NCBI GenBank assembly: GCA_035726825.1
Contig: JALNTX010000013.1
Span: forward strand, 71,539 to 135,538
Direction of reading: 5' to 3'
Length of the DNA stretch: 64,000 nt
DNA from: Pseudocitrobacter sp913778145
Lineage (GTDB): Bacteria > Pseudomonadota > Gammaproteobacteria > Enterobacterales > Enterobacteriaceae
This document shows, in pieces, positions 32,928 to 41,504 of the stretch. Positions within the stretch are counted from its first letter, which is position 1. The number at the start of each line of letters is the position of its first letter. The notes beneath the pieces were generated by a model. That model ran no database searches. It saw nothing but the letters and a program-made list of their open reading frames with translations, and was not told the origin of the DNA. The position numbers were made by a program, and so were the translations under genes.

Positions 32928-34449
32928 CGATCATCTCCAGATCTTCATCAGTTACCACACCAAACTCCATGGCATACCACTGGGCATCAACACGCCCTCT
33001 GAGCACATGCGCCATCACCTTTTCACGGATCTCAAACCCCTCCGCCAGCCCATTTGCGTGCACGCGTTTTTTCCGCCACAGCGCATAGGTGTTCAGCCAC
33101 TCCTGACGTGAGATGGTTGCCAGCTCTTCATAGGTTGGCAGGAAGTATTCCATCGCAATCTGACGGCCCTTGATACCGCTGTTTTTGCAGTTCGGGCAGC
33201 CCTTATCGCCCGCCTTGTAGAGGGTAAACTCGCGCCCGGCGATAGTTTTGACCTCGTGGACCTGTTTACAAGACTCGCACAGCACCGGCACCAGCTTCTG
33301 GCACTGTAGCCCGGCGATAAAGCCAGGCGTTGAGAGCTTATCGCTACCAATACCCAGCGCGGACATACGCTGCAGTAGCGAAACAATGTTACCGGCGTGA
33401 ACAGTGGTGAAGCAGTAGTGACCACTCTCTACGGCCCCGGCCAGGGCATTTGCGGAGACGCTGTCACGGATCTCCCCAACCATCAGCACATCCGGGTCAC
33501 GGCGCAGTGCGGATTTGATTGCCGCATGGAAGCCGCCACCATCGACGCTGACGACCGAGCTTTGTTTTGCGCCGTAAATTTGGTATTCCACCGGGTCTTC
33601 AACGGTGAGGAAGCAGCCGCGGTCGTCATAGCGGTTAATCTGCAACCATTCCATCAAGCTTTTCAGCGTCGTTGATTTACCCGAACCGGTTGTCCCGGCA
33701 ATGACGTAAGCACCGTATGGATTACTGAGGATCTTTTTCAGGTCGGCAATTTCTTCGTCAGAAACGCCTATCTTATCGATGGAGCCCACGTTATTTTTTT
33801 GCAGACCAGACGGAATAATACGCAGTACCGCGTGGTAACAATCTGGCGTTTCCCCAAAGATCGGGAAGTGCGCATAGCGGAAACGGAACGGCTTCCCGTC
33901 CAGGCTGTAAAGAATGTTGGCGTTCTGCGGGATCGCACGGTTCCAGGTGGTATCGCGCGTGGTGGCCTCGACGTTATACAGCACGAAAACCAGCTCATCG
34001 CACTGCTGCGATTTGATCTGCATAAAGGGCATCAGCACCCCGTTGACCCTGGCTTCAAATAACGCCAGAACATCGTTACGGGTAATATGCAAGTCGCTCG
34101 CGCCCATGTTTACCGCACGTAGAAGAATATTCGCCAGGCGCTTTTGGGTATCGGTGATATCGATAGTTCCCTGCGCGGCGTTTAACGCTTTCAGCGAGAT
34201 AAACTCGATGACCTGGTAGTACTCTTCTTCCGTAACCTGCGCAAGGCCAACAATGGGCCGTTTGTGCATCGATTTCAGACGGGCAATCTGAAGCTGATGC
34301 TCGAACATTTTTTCAACGGACAACGTATGGATGAGGAGGTACTCCTCCTCATCGCAGCGCGCGGTGATACCAATGCCATCAAACTCGTGGTATTCCCAGA
34401 GTTCTGACAAAAGATCATCTTGCAGGATACGTCGGTATTTTAGGCTCAC
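32914..34449 (-). CDS. Type IVb pilus assembly ATPase (TcpT/CofH-like)
   Basis: A 511-residue GspE/PilB-family hexameric ATPase that powers pilus growth. Walker A AGTTGSGKST (residues 251-260), Asp box VEDPVEYQ (283-290), Walker B VLMVGEIRD (321-329) and a His box near TTVHAG are all intact, and ASDLHI (117-122) is the family signature. A four-Cys zinc element (LCESCKQ ... GCPNCKN) follows near 395-425. No second, retraction-type ATPase is present in the cluster, as in tcp and cof. The ATG overlaps the preceding gene by 4 bp. Confidence 0.93.
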   Translation of the reverse strand: MSLKYRRILQDDLLSELWEYHEFDGIGITARCDEEEYLLIHTLSVEKMFEHQLQIARLKSMHKRPIVGLAQVTEEEYYQVIEFISLKALNAAQGTIDITDTQKRLANILLRAVNMGASDLHITRNDVLALFEARVNGVLMPFMQIKSQQCDELVFVLYNVEATTRDTTWNRAIPQNANILYSLDGKPFRFRYAHFPIFGETPDCYHAVLRIIPSGLQKNNVGSIDKIGVSDEEIADLKKILSNPYGAYVIAGTTGSGKSTTLKSLMEWLQINRYDDRGCFLTVEDPVEYQIYGAKQSSVVSVDGGGFHAAIKSALRRDPDVLMVGEIRDSVSANALAGAVESGHYCFTTVHAGNIVSLLQRMSALGIGSDKLSTPGFIAGLQCQKLVPVLCESCKQVHEVKTIAGREFTLYKAGDKGCPNCKNSGIKGRQIAMEYFLPTYEELATISRQEWLNTYALWRKKRVHANGLAEGFEIREKVMAHVLRGRVDAQWYAMEFGVVTDEDLEMIVGKI

Positions 34450-35066
34450 TCTTCTATGCCCTTGACCAGAAGGCCGTGAGATTTATCACGCACCAATTGA
34501 TACTGCACGCCATCCATTTCGAAACGATCGCCCGGGCGGACATACATCAGCTTGCTACGCTCATTGTTCGTGACTGCAACACGGGCGTTCCCGGCAATTT
34601 CAGATTCCAGCAGAACAAAAGGCAGTTCTTTAGGAATCTTACTCTCTTTGGGTGTTGGCGCATCAGGCTGAGGTGCTGCGGGCTGTGCTGGAGCGACAGA
34701 GGCAACGGGTTTTTTATCTTCTCCGCGCAGCTTGCGAATCTCACTGCGCATTTTTTCCAGTTCAACTTCCTGTTCAAGTTGTCGGGATTTCAACTGATAC
34801 TCGAAATCATTTTCCACCACTTCTTTCAGGAACTCCTGAGTGGTTTTGGCGTCGGAAACCGTTTTATCCAATTCTGGGGCGGGTTGCGCTGTTTGCGCGG
34901 GTTGTGAGGCCACTTTTGACCCAGGCATTGGCATTGGCTGCGATGGTTGCGTCCCTACTTTTGTATCAGGCATGGCAGGAAAAGGAAGCGACGTTGTGGG
35001 TTCTGCGAAGATACCCGCACTAAAGATAAACGCCACGATACCAATTGATAATTTTACGCTTTGCAT
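34446..35066 (-). CDS. Periplasmic pilus biogenesis protein (TcpS-position, PilP-like)
   Basis: A 206-residue protein with a signal peptide (MQSVKLSIGIVAFIFSAGIFA, cut about residue 21). A Pro/Gln-rich stretch (about 30-65) is followed by a coiled-coil segment (about 75-115, FEYQLKSRQLEQEVELEKM) and a small C-terminal beta domain (about 148-206, RVAVTNNERSKLMYVRPGDRF). This layout suits the periplasmic linker between inner-membrane complex and secretin. It overlaps its neighbours by 13 and 4 bp. Homology is judged mainly by operon position and architecture. Confidence 0.7.
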   Translation of the reverse strand: MQSVKLSIGIVAFIFSAGIFAEPTTSLPFPAMPDTKVGTQPSQPMPMPGSKVASQPAQTAQPAPELDKTVSDAKTTQEFLKEVVENDFEYQLKSRQLEQEVELEKMRSEIRKLRGEDKKPVASVAPAQPAAPQPDAPTPKESKIPKELPFVLLESEIAGNARVAVTNNERSKLMYVRPGDRFEMDGVQYQLVRDKSHGLLVKGIEE

Positions 35067-35962
35067 ACCAAACCCCCTGATACTTTTATCCCTTTGTCTG
35101 TACTGGAAATCTTCCTGATTAAAAAAGCGGAACGATACGGTTGTTTATATAAGATCATCTGCATATCAGTCATATCATCCATAGGAGAGGTGCTAGCCCC
35201 TTTTATCTCGATTTCCCAGGTCGCGCTGCGCATACCGAAAGAATAGACTTGTGTTCCTAATTTCTTTTCCAGTGCATCGACGGTCGACGACGGGAAGCTA
35301 ATGAATTTTATTCGTCCACCATTCTTCGGTTTACTACCTAAGAACGAATTATATGAGGTAACATACGAAACAATTTCATTACACGACTCCAGCTCAACTG
35401 GCTTTTTCTGTTTATAAGCTTTGAGCAACGCATTTTTCTCAACATTTACGGCAACATTTGTAAACTGGAAACCTGACTTTGCATCCTGTTTACCTTTTGG
35501 TAAATAGGGCGATGCTTTATAGTTTTTTTCCGAGAAAACCAGCACCGGAGACGTAGCGACAACACCATCATTTAAATCAAAGCTAAAATCACATTTTTTG
35601 TCGTCACACGTATAACTTAAGCCATTGCCTACAAAAGCGAGCCTGAGCGGAAATAAACTTTTATTGATTTCCTCAAATAAAGAAAGCGTTTGGTCGATGC
35701 TCATTCCCTCCAGTGACGATTCATAGAAGGAATTCACCGATTTAGTATCTGCCTGGAGCTGCGCAACAATCGCTTCTTGTTCAGCCTGTCGTTCTTGTTC
35801 AGGGATATAGATATAATAATACCAATACCCCCCCGCCCCAGCAGCCATAAGCCCCAGAAGAACAAGGATGATTAGCAAGAGTTTAAGCGCAGAACTTCCA
35901 CCGCCACCGCTGCTGACGCTGCCGTTACCACCGCCTTTCCAGAAATAAAGTTTGTCTAACAT
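35054..35962 (-). CDS. Bitopic pilus assembly protein (TcpD/CofF position)
   Basis: A 302-residue protein with a short cytoplasmic Gly/Ser-rich start, one membrane helix (about residues 26-52, LKLLLIILVLLGLMAAGAGGYWYYYIYI) in two continuous hydrophobic runs, and a periplasmic domain of about 245 residues that contains three or four Cys (SYTCDDKKCDF, ELESCNEI, GLVCKA). The arrangement resembles PilO-type bitopic assembly proteins. The function is inferred from topology and operon slot. Confidence 0.68.
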   Translation of the reverse strand: MLDKLYFWKGGGNGSVSSGGGGSSALKLLLIILVLLGLMAAGAGGYWYYYIYIPEQERQAEQEAIVAQLQADTKSVNSFYESSLEGMSIDQTLSLFEEINKSLFPLRLAFVGNGLSYTCDDKKCDFSFDLNDGVVATSPVLVFSEKNYKASPYLPKGKQDAKSGFQFTNVAVNVEKNALLKAYKQKKPVELESCNEIVSYVTSYNSFLGSKPKNGGRIKFISFPSSTVDALEKKLGTQVYSFGMRSATWEIEIKGASTSPMDDMTDMQMILYKQPYRSAFLIRKISSTDKGIKVSGGLVCKA

Positions 35963-35964
35963 TC

Positions 35965-36507
35965 TTATCTACTCACCAGAAAATGAAGCACCAGCGCCAG
36001 AACAATCAGGAAGACAATCCCTCCAGCAAAGAACAGGCCAATCATAAAACGTCGCCGTCTTTGCAAGGATAATTGATGGGCTCGGCAACGCTCTATAACA
36101 GCATCCAATTGAACATCCACAAACGAGGTCACATCTAAGTGAGAAAATTGTTCGTTGTGTTTAATCAGTTCATCGAATAATTCACGACTTATATAACAGT
36201 CAGTGCCACTGACTACTCGCCCTTCATTAATGATTAAAAAATAGGTTTCATCATCATTTTCATGAATGAAATAAATTCCATCACCAAACAGTTCCTTAAT
36301 ATAAAGTGCAAAAGGCTCATACAGCTTCGACACTTTTTCACAGTATCCTACAGCCGCATTGCCCTTTCCATCTTTATAGACCAGTTTTCGGTATGCCTTA
36401 ACCATTCCACGAAAAGAGACCTGAGCACCAGGGTCAAGGTTAGATAAACTCTCAGGCTCCCAATGAAGCCCGGTCAAAATGTTATTCTTAAGTAACTCAT
36501 CGCGCAT
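35965..36507 (-). CDS. Small membrane-anchored pilus assembly protein (TcpR/CofE position)
   Basis: A 180-residue protein whose first 150 residues look cytoplasmic and soluble, followed by a basic patch (QRRRRF) and a single C-terminal membrane helix (about residues 157-178, IGLFFAGGIVFLIVLALVLHF). Tail-anchored topology fits an inner-membrane component that might contact the ATPase. It lies 15 bp after the secretin gene and 2 bp before the next. I recognise no conserved catalytic motif. Confidence 0.65.
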   Translation of the reverse strand: MRDELLKNNILTGLHWEPESLSNLDPGAQVSFRGMVKAYRKLVYKDGKGNAAVGYCEKVSKLYEPFALYIKELFGDGIYFIHENDDETYFLIINEGRVVSGTDCYISRELFDELIKHNEQFSHLDVTSFVDVQLDAVIERCRAHQLSLQRRRRFMIGLFFAGGIVFLIVLALVLHFLVSR

Positions 36508-36522
36508 AATTCCCCCTTAAAC

Positions 36523-37968
36523 TTAACGGGAAGTTAATGGCTGACGGTAGTAGTCTATACCTATGACCATCACGACGGTGGCTGTAGCGGAGTTATCTTT
36601 ATCAGCTGCCCCCAGCACCTGATATTCGAGACCGCCATTCTCGTCCTTTACATCATATTTTGCGACCATCAACAGATCGCCGGGCATAATAATTGATGAG
36701 TTAAATGATTCGGTTGTGCTGATAGACGGCAATTGAACATCATCGAAGGTTTCAATACCTTCAAGATAGCGTTTGGTAAAGCCGCTGACAACTTCGATAC
36801 GCCCATCAGAAAGAACGCGAGGCGTCACAATAAAGCTGGTCCCCGTGACAATAGATGACGTTTGTACTTCAACGTTTACTTCGCCATTATCGTCGGTGGT
36901 ACGTGTTTTCCCGGAAACATAGTTCTGGGATTTAGTCATGTTTAGCGGTACAGCCATATTGTTTCGCGTGATGAATGACCCGCTTTGCAGTGAACGGCTG
37001 CCGGTTAACTGATAGAGCGCATCAAGACCACCGCTTATATCTACGTTACTGTTTTTCCAGCCTACAGAGACACCGCCTGTCAGAGAGGAAAGCAGACTGC
37101 TGGTAATACGCACGGTGTTATTTTTATCGGCAAAAGACAAGTTAAGCCCACCGCTCAGTTCTGCCACTTTGGTTTTGTCGAGGGTGAAGATTTTGTAGGT
37201 CACAATAAACTGGCGGCTATTGTCCGCTTTATACTTATCAATGGCTTTGCTAACCGCCTCGTACTCTGATGGCCGTGCGTTGATCATCAAAATAGAGGAG
37301 TCTTTAAACAGGTTGTAGTTGCCTGAAGAGAGATAATTTGTGGCAATATCTTCGATATCATCCCAGAACGAAGATTCAAATTTGGTCTCAGATTTACCCG
37401 TCAGGCCACCACTCGAGGTTGCTTCGTTACCGGACAGATCAAGTGTGGTTTCCGTTTTGTTATTCTCGCCGTAAAAATCGAGACGTATCGCGTAGGTTTC
37501 AAAAACGTTAACCTTTAACAGATTATGAGAATCCAACGCCGTGCTCACATCATAGAGCGATGCGATGTAATCCATAAATTCGGCAAATGTACCATCGAAA
37601 TTGACGCTGTGCGGCGTGTCCCAATCTTCTCCGCCTTTTCCATCACCCTTTGATTTTTCCTCAATGCGATAGCTCACCCCCGTTTGGGCGGCCACGGCAT
37701 CCAGAATCACCGCCAGCGTAGCCGGTTCATAGGAGGAAATTTTAACGTGCTTGCCCATCAAACGCTGCTGCTCGACCGAGTACTGCACTTTTTTGCCAAG
37801 ATAGGCGCTGTTATATTTCGTGTAAGGTTTAGCCTTTGTGGCCTCGATAGGCGTGGTATTGGGAAGATCTTCTCTTACCGCATTTTCAGAATCATATTTA
37901 CGGTTAAAATCACTGGCACATCCCTGGAGTAACAGGGCTAACATCACAATTCCAATTTTGATTTTCAT
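36523..37968 (-). CDS. Outer-membrane secretin lipoprotein (TcpC/CofD/BfpB-like)
   Basis: A 481-residue secretin that forms the outer-membrane pilus channel. The signal peptide ends in lipobox LLLQGC, so Cys17 is probably acylated, allowing self-targeting without a pilotin. Residues about 60-270 hold N-domains; the C-terminal half is the secretin domain, with GTSFIVTPRVLSDGRIEVV near residues 380-398. Length is typical of type IVb secretins. 15 bp after the TcpQ-like gene, its likely partner in the channel. Confidence 0.9.
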   Translation of the reverse strand: MKIKIGIVMLALLLQGCASDFNRKYDSENAVREDLPNTTPIEATKAKPYTKYNSAYLGKKVQYSVEQQRLMGKHVKISSYEPATLAVILDAVAAQTGVSYRIEEKSKGDGKGGEDWDTPHSVNFDGTFAEFMDYIASLYDVSTALDSHNLLKVNVFETYAIRLDFYGENNKTETTLDLSGNEATSSGGLTGKSETKFESSFWDDIEDIATNYLSSGNYNLFKDSSILMINARPSEYEAVSKAIDKYKADNSRQFIVTYKIFTLDKTKVAELSGGLNLSFADKNNTVRITSSLLSSLTGGVSVGWKNSNVDISGGLDALYQLTGSRSLQSGSFITRNNMAVPLNMTKSQNYVSGKTRTTDDNGEVNVEVQTSSIVTGTSFIVTPRVLSDGRIEVVSGFTKRYLEGIETFDDVQLPSISTTESFNSSIIMPGDLLMVAKYDVKDENGGLEYQVLGAADKDNSATATVVMVIGIDYYRQPLTSR

Positions 37969-37983
37969 AACGCATCCGTACGC

Positions 37984-38397
37984 TTAAAGTTCATCAATGA
38001 CAATGACACGGTTCTTTTCGTATTTTTTTACAACGAGGCCGTAGTTCTCCGAAAAAAAGAGCTCACCCAGCTGCTGCAGTATGTCGTCGTCGGTGCGGCC
38101 ACTCATCGTGATGTCGTTATAAATGAGGTAGTCTTTTTTGCTGTTCCACATCAACTTGTAACCATTACCTTCAACCCATTTCTTCACGCCCTGGCTAAGC
38201 AATTCATCCTCATGCAGCACCAGCGAAGGAACGAGCGCAGATGACGTTGCCATGGTCGCACTTCCCCCCTGAAACGGATTACGTACCGTTGGCTGAGGAG
38301 AGGCCGGTGTCAGTGATGAGGTCCCCGTGGCGGCCTGCGCGCCAGCGGAGCCCAGCATTAATAGCGTGATACATCCATAATAATGAAGCTTCTTCAC
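37984..38397 (-). CDS. TcpQ-like periplasmic secretin partner
   Basis: A 137-residue protein with a signal peptide (cut after AQA near residue 22), a Thr/Ser/Pro-rich linker and a C-terminal domain (about residues 65-137, GVKKWVEGNGYKLMWN ... DDDILQQLGELFFSENYG) of the TcpQ type. In the tcp pilus TcpQ stabilises and localises the secretin TcpC; gene order pilin-minor pilin-TcpQ-secretin is the same here. Confidence 0.83.
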   Translation of the reverse strand: MKKLHYYGCITLLMLGSAGAQAATGTSSLTPASPQPTVRNPFQGGSATMATSSALVPSLVLHEDELLSQGVKKWVEGNGYKLMWNSKKDYLIYNDITMSGRTDDDILQQLGELFFSENYGLVVKKYEKNRVIVIDEL

Positions 38398-38439
38398 CTG
38401 ATACTCCTGTAATCCGTTATCCTTATTTCGCCTTATGCA

Positions 38440-40419
38440 TTATTCGTACTTATATGTCTCGATTAAATCTCCGGGTGTACTGGCCTGCGGGATTGAACTA
38501 CACCAGCGCGTGACGGTGTAGGAGACATCCACCGAGTTCACAATATTTCGCCCCAAACCGGTCTTGCCATCGTAAATACCAAGGGTGTTGGTGATGGCCC
38601 ACACATAGGCTTGATTTGGCGCCGCATCTATCTCATGATTGGGATTTGGCCCGGGATAAACATAATGCGCGCCACTATTTTGACCTGTATTTCCGCCTTC
38701 AGGAGCTTGTGGCACGATCTCAACCTGGGTAGTAATACCACCAAGCTGACCAAGCGGGACAGTTTGATCAAGCCCAGAACGGTTATTACTAGGATCCTCA
38801 AGATCAACCCCACTATATTCACTGGAGGAGTTGGTACTATTCCCTCCTGGATAGGCTGAAATTGAGGAAATTGAGACACTTAACCTTGGAAAGAGTTGTC
38901 GTTCGATTTCAACAAAAGCATTATTTTTATTTGCGCCCGATTTATCTCTTAATGGTATTTTTTGTTTTATTTTTGGGCAAACTTGTACTGGATAACGTAA
39001 AGCACCGTGTATAGAGGTATCCGTTGAGGAATCATCATACTGCATATAATCAGTGTTATCTCGACTACTACGGCCTTCTTTAGCACCGATATAATCAACG
39101 ATAGCCGGTGTGACTAATTCAAAAGCATCATAGGTTGTGTTGACATAAAAAGAAGTCACGCCACCATATGAATAGTCGCCCGGATCTAAGTTATCGCCAC
39201 GATTTACATCATCAACATAAAAATCACCTTCAAACGTCTTGGTCTCACCGTCTTTAAATTGACCGGCATGGCTGTCATCCTTAACTTTTCCCGTATAGGT
39301 GTAACGTTCAGGCTGGCCATCACTTCCCGTCTCGATTTCGCCAAACTTTTCCCGCTTAAAGATATAAACCTTCCGAGAAGTATTCTCCGTAATCAGGTTG
39401 GCGTTGAGCGTACCCGGCCTGATGTTATTCGGGTCTTTATCATCTTTCGATTTTTTCGTTACCAGCGCGAGTACTGTGTCCTGACCATGGTCGTCTGTAC
39501 CATCATGCTGTTCGAAGCAGTGTACGACGGTGCTATTTTCTGAATCCCAGCACACGTCCGCATTTCCACCGCCGCCACCGCCGCCGTTGCTGTTATCGTT
39601 CATATCAAACGTGAAGCGCACGCCGAAACGTTCAGTTTTAGGCAGTACCGTTAATGCAACCATGTTTGCCGCAGCATTATTGAGTTCAATCGGTGTTTTA
39701 TTATCCGCTTTGGTCACTAACTGCCAGTCTCCGTTGGCGCTGCTACGATGCACTAACATCATATGAGAGGCAATCAGCCCGGAATTCGAGAGCGATTTAT
39801 TAAAGGCTGGCGCTAAATCAAAGAAGTGGTATCTATCATTTCCCTTGGTGTAATCAAAGGCAATGATAACATCAACCCTGGCAATTGATGTATCAGGGTT
39901 AGTCAGGTTTTCCGATGCAAACCCTACACGATTGATCATCGCGGCATTGTTTTGAGCTGAGCTTGCAAGCTGACACGACAGGTATTCTTTTGTAATTTTG
40001 AGTTCTGGTTGTGTAGGCTTGAGCTGCACATTACAGTCACTGCTGATAAAGAGATAACGCTGCTGATTTTGGGCGTTGTTACCGTCTCCCCATAAGAAGT
40101 AATGGCTAGCCGTACCGGTGTTAAGATCGTTAATCTTGTTTTCAAGACGAGCATTATACTGATCGTTGTTGCTTGCATTCTTTGTATAGAGAGGGTTATC
40201 TATAGGATCCCCCGATGCGACTGGCAGAGGGTCGTCTTTGATGAAGTTAATAACCCCTTTCATCTCCTGAACCAGGGCATTAGCAATGTTTTGTTGAGAG
40301 GTTCTTAATGCTTCTTTACGCACATGATTGGTATACATCACCAGCACGCCGCCGGCGATAGCCAGTACAATAATAATCTCCAGCAATGTAAAGCCGCGCT
40401 CGTGATGTTGTGTACGCAT
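38440..40419 (-). CDS. Type IVb minor pilin (CofB/TcpB-like)
   Basis: A 659-residue minor pilin. The class III-like leader is nine residues (MRTQHHERG) followed by FTLLEIIIVLAIAGG; cleavage after Gly9 leaves Phe1 and the conserved Glu5 (Glu14 of the precursor). CofB/TcpB proteins prime the pilus and form its tip trimer, and CofB also holds the secreted CofJ. The protein is longer than the roughly 520 residues I recall for CofB. A short poly-Gly stretch (NSNGGGGGGGNADVC) near residue 280 separates the pilin-like domain from a larger distal region, which is Asp/Asn/Ser-rich and may be the variable tip domain. Confidence 0.85.
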   Translation of the reverse strand: MRTQHHERGFTLLEIIIVLAIAGGVLVMYTNHVRKEALRTSQQNIANALVQEMKGVINFIKDDPLPVASGDPIDNPLYTKNASNNDQYNARLENKINDLNTGTASHYFLWGDGNNAQNQQRYLFISSDCNVQLKPTQPELKITKEYLSCQLASSAQNNAAMINRVGFASENLTNPDTSIARVDVIIAFDYTKGNDRYHFFDLAPAFNKSLSNSGLIASHMMLVHRSSANGDWQLVTKADNKTPIELNNAAANMVALTVLPKTERFGVRFTFDMNDNSNGGGGGGGNADVCWDSENSTVVHCFEQHDGTDDHGQDTVLALVTKKSKDDKDPNNIRPGTLNANLITENTSRKVYIFKREKFGEIETGSDGQPERYTYTGKVKDDSHAGQFKDGETKTFEGDFYVDDVNRGDNLDPGDYSYGGVTSFYVNTTYDAFELVTPAIVDYIGAKEGRSSRDNTDYMQYDDSSTDTSIHGALRYPVQVCPKIKQKIPLRDKSGANKNNAFVEIERQLFPRLSVSISSISAYPGGNSTNSSSEYSGVDLEDPSNNRSGLDQTVPLGQLGGITTQVEIVPQAPEGGNTGQNSGAHYVYPGPNPNHEIDAAPNQAYVWAITNTLGIYDGKTGLGRNIVNSVDVSYTVTRWCSSIPQASTPGDLIETYKYE

Positions 40420-40461
40420 AGCATTCTCTATAATTTACATCGATACGGATAAAACAGAAGT

Positions 40462-40492
40462 AAGTGGTTATTCATTACGTGAATAACCACTT
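40462..40492 (-). terminator. Stem-loop after the major pilin gene
   Basis: A perfect 13-bp stem (AAGTGGTTATTCA / TGAATAACCACTT) with a 5-nt loop lies 33 bp past the pilin stop and 43 bp before the minor pilin. No T-run follows, so it probably stabilises pilin mRNA or attenuates transcription, raising pilin yield over the assembly genes. Confidence 0.6.
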
Positions 40493-40524
40493 TTCAAACC
40501 TAATTAATTTTCAAGAAAAATTAA

Positions 40525-41232
40525 TTATTTGCTACCAAATACAACACCGTTGGTTGCACCATTAGCAGTACATGCTTTAGAGATTTCATCTGCTGTGATG
40601 TCTTCAGAGGTCAATGTTTTGAGAATACCAGCAGCTTTGTCCCCATAAAGTTTTGTTTTTGCCTGTGTAGACGGAAGTTTACCCGCTGAAGCACCAGAGA
40701 TAGTCCCCACATAGTCCCAAGTGTTACCAGCCTGAGAGATCAGGTTACGGCAATCTTCTTGATCCATACCATTGACGGTGATGGTAAAACCTTTGGCGTC
40801 AGAAGTACCTGAAGATCCATCGGTAATACCACTGCTGATAAAGAATGCGTCACCACTGATGCCGTTAAAGGCTTCAGATGGATCGATTTTACCAAGACGA
40901 ACCAGTGTTACAATTGGGGCATTACTTGAACTGTTTGCTGCAATATTAGATTTAGTCAGACCGACAGTGGTAACCCCATCAGGATAGACACCAGCATCCT
41001 TATAGGTTTCAGTCATTGCGGTACGTACGCTGGTCAGGTTGTCCTGGATATCAGACAGATCCTGCGCTGTGAAAGCACGGTTCGCCAGAATAACCACGCC
41101 TGCCGCGATAATACCGATGATACCCAGTACAATGATGATTTCCAGCAGGGTCACACCGCGCTGTTTTTTCATTTCCTGGAATTTAGCGACTTTACGCGCC
41201 ACTTTCCGTTTCAGATCAAAAACCATTTCCAT
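40525..41232 (-). CDS. Type IVb major pilin (CfcA/CofA/LngA-like)
   Basis: A 235-residue prepilin, the main fibre subunit. The leader is 26 residues (basic, ending KKQRG), typical of class B pilins; cleavage gives mature VTLLEIIIVLGIIG with Glu5 (residue 31 of the precursor). The mature 209 residues start with the hydrophobic alpha1 helix and end in a domain with one disulfide candidate, Cys161-Cys221 (the D-region). SD AAGGA is 7 bp before the ATG. First gene of the 12-gene cluster, with a candidate promoter upstream. The closest match I can name is the CofA/LngA/CfcA group of ETEC and Citrobacter; which one cannot be decided by eye. Confidence 0.9.
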   Translation of the reverse strand: MEMVFDLKRKVARKVAKFQEMKKQRGVTLLEIIIVLGIIGIIAAGVVILANRAFTAQDLSDIQDNLTSVRTAMTETYKDAGVYPDGVTTVGLTKSNIAANSSSNAPIVTLVRLGKIDPSEAFNGISGDAFFISSGITDGSSGTSDAKGFTITVNGMDQEDCRNLISQAGNTWDYVGTISGASAGKLPSTQAKTKLYGDKAAGILKTLTSEDITADEISKACTANGATNGVVFGSK

Positions 41233-41315
41233 TTTGAATCCTTAACAATCCATAAATATAAATTTTGATTTGCTTCAGGTATTACTTTTTGTGATAAGTG
41301 CTACCAAAGCAACAA

Positions 41316-41345
41316 ATTATATTTACAGAAAGCTGACAGAGGCAA
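41316..41345 (-). promoter_or_regulatory. Candidate promoter of the pilus operon
   Basis: On the minus strand TTGCCT (41340-41345), 18-bp spacer, TATAAT (41316-41321), about 85 bp before the pilin start, in a very AT-rich 272-bp gap. AT-richness makes H-NS silencing and activator control likely, but no activator gene (cofS-like) is in the window. Confidence 0.5.
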
Positions 41346-41469
41346 TGAAATGCCAGGAAATGAGTTAAAATTAGGAATACATTTATATTCACCAACTCAA
41401 TATTAATCCATTATTAAATAATTAAATTAATATTAATAAAATATAAACTTGAGGAATTAATAAGATTAA

Positions 41470-41491
41470 GGCTGCCCGGAATCGGGCAGCC
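41470..41491 (-). terminator. Hairpin after glmM
   Basis: GGCTGCCCG-GAAT-CGGGCAGCC, a perfect 9-bp stem 14 bp past the glmM stop, followed on the minus strand by TTAATCTTATTAATT. A moderate terminator that would limit read-through from the ftsH-folP-glmM unit into the pilus genes. Confidence 0.7.
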
Positions 41492-41504
41492 AGCGCGTAA
41501 ATCG

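Noticed and set aside
28945..41345. An integrase-driven genomic island for the pilus cluster
   Set aside because: No integrase, transposase or flanking direct repeat was seen at either boundary, although leuU lies nearby; secG and glmM are intact.
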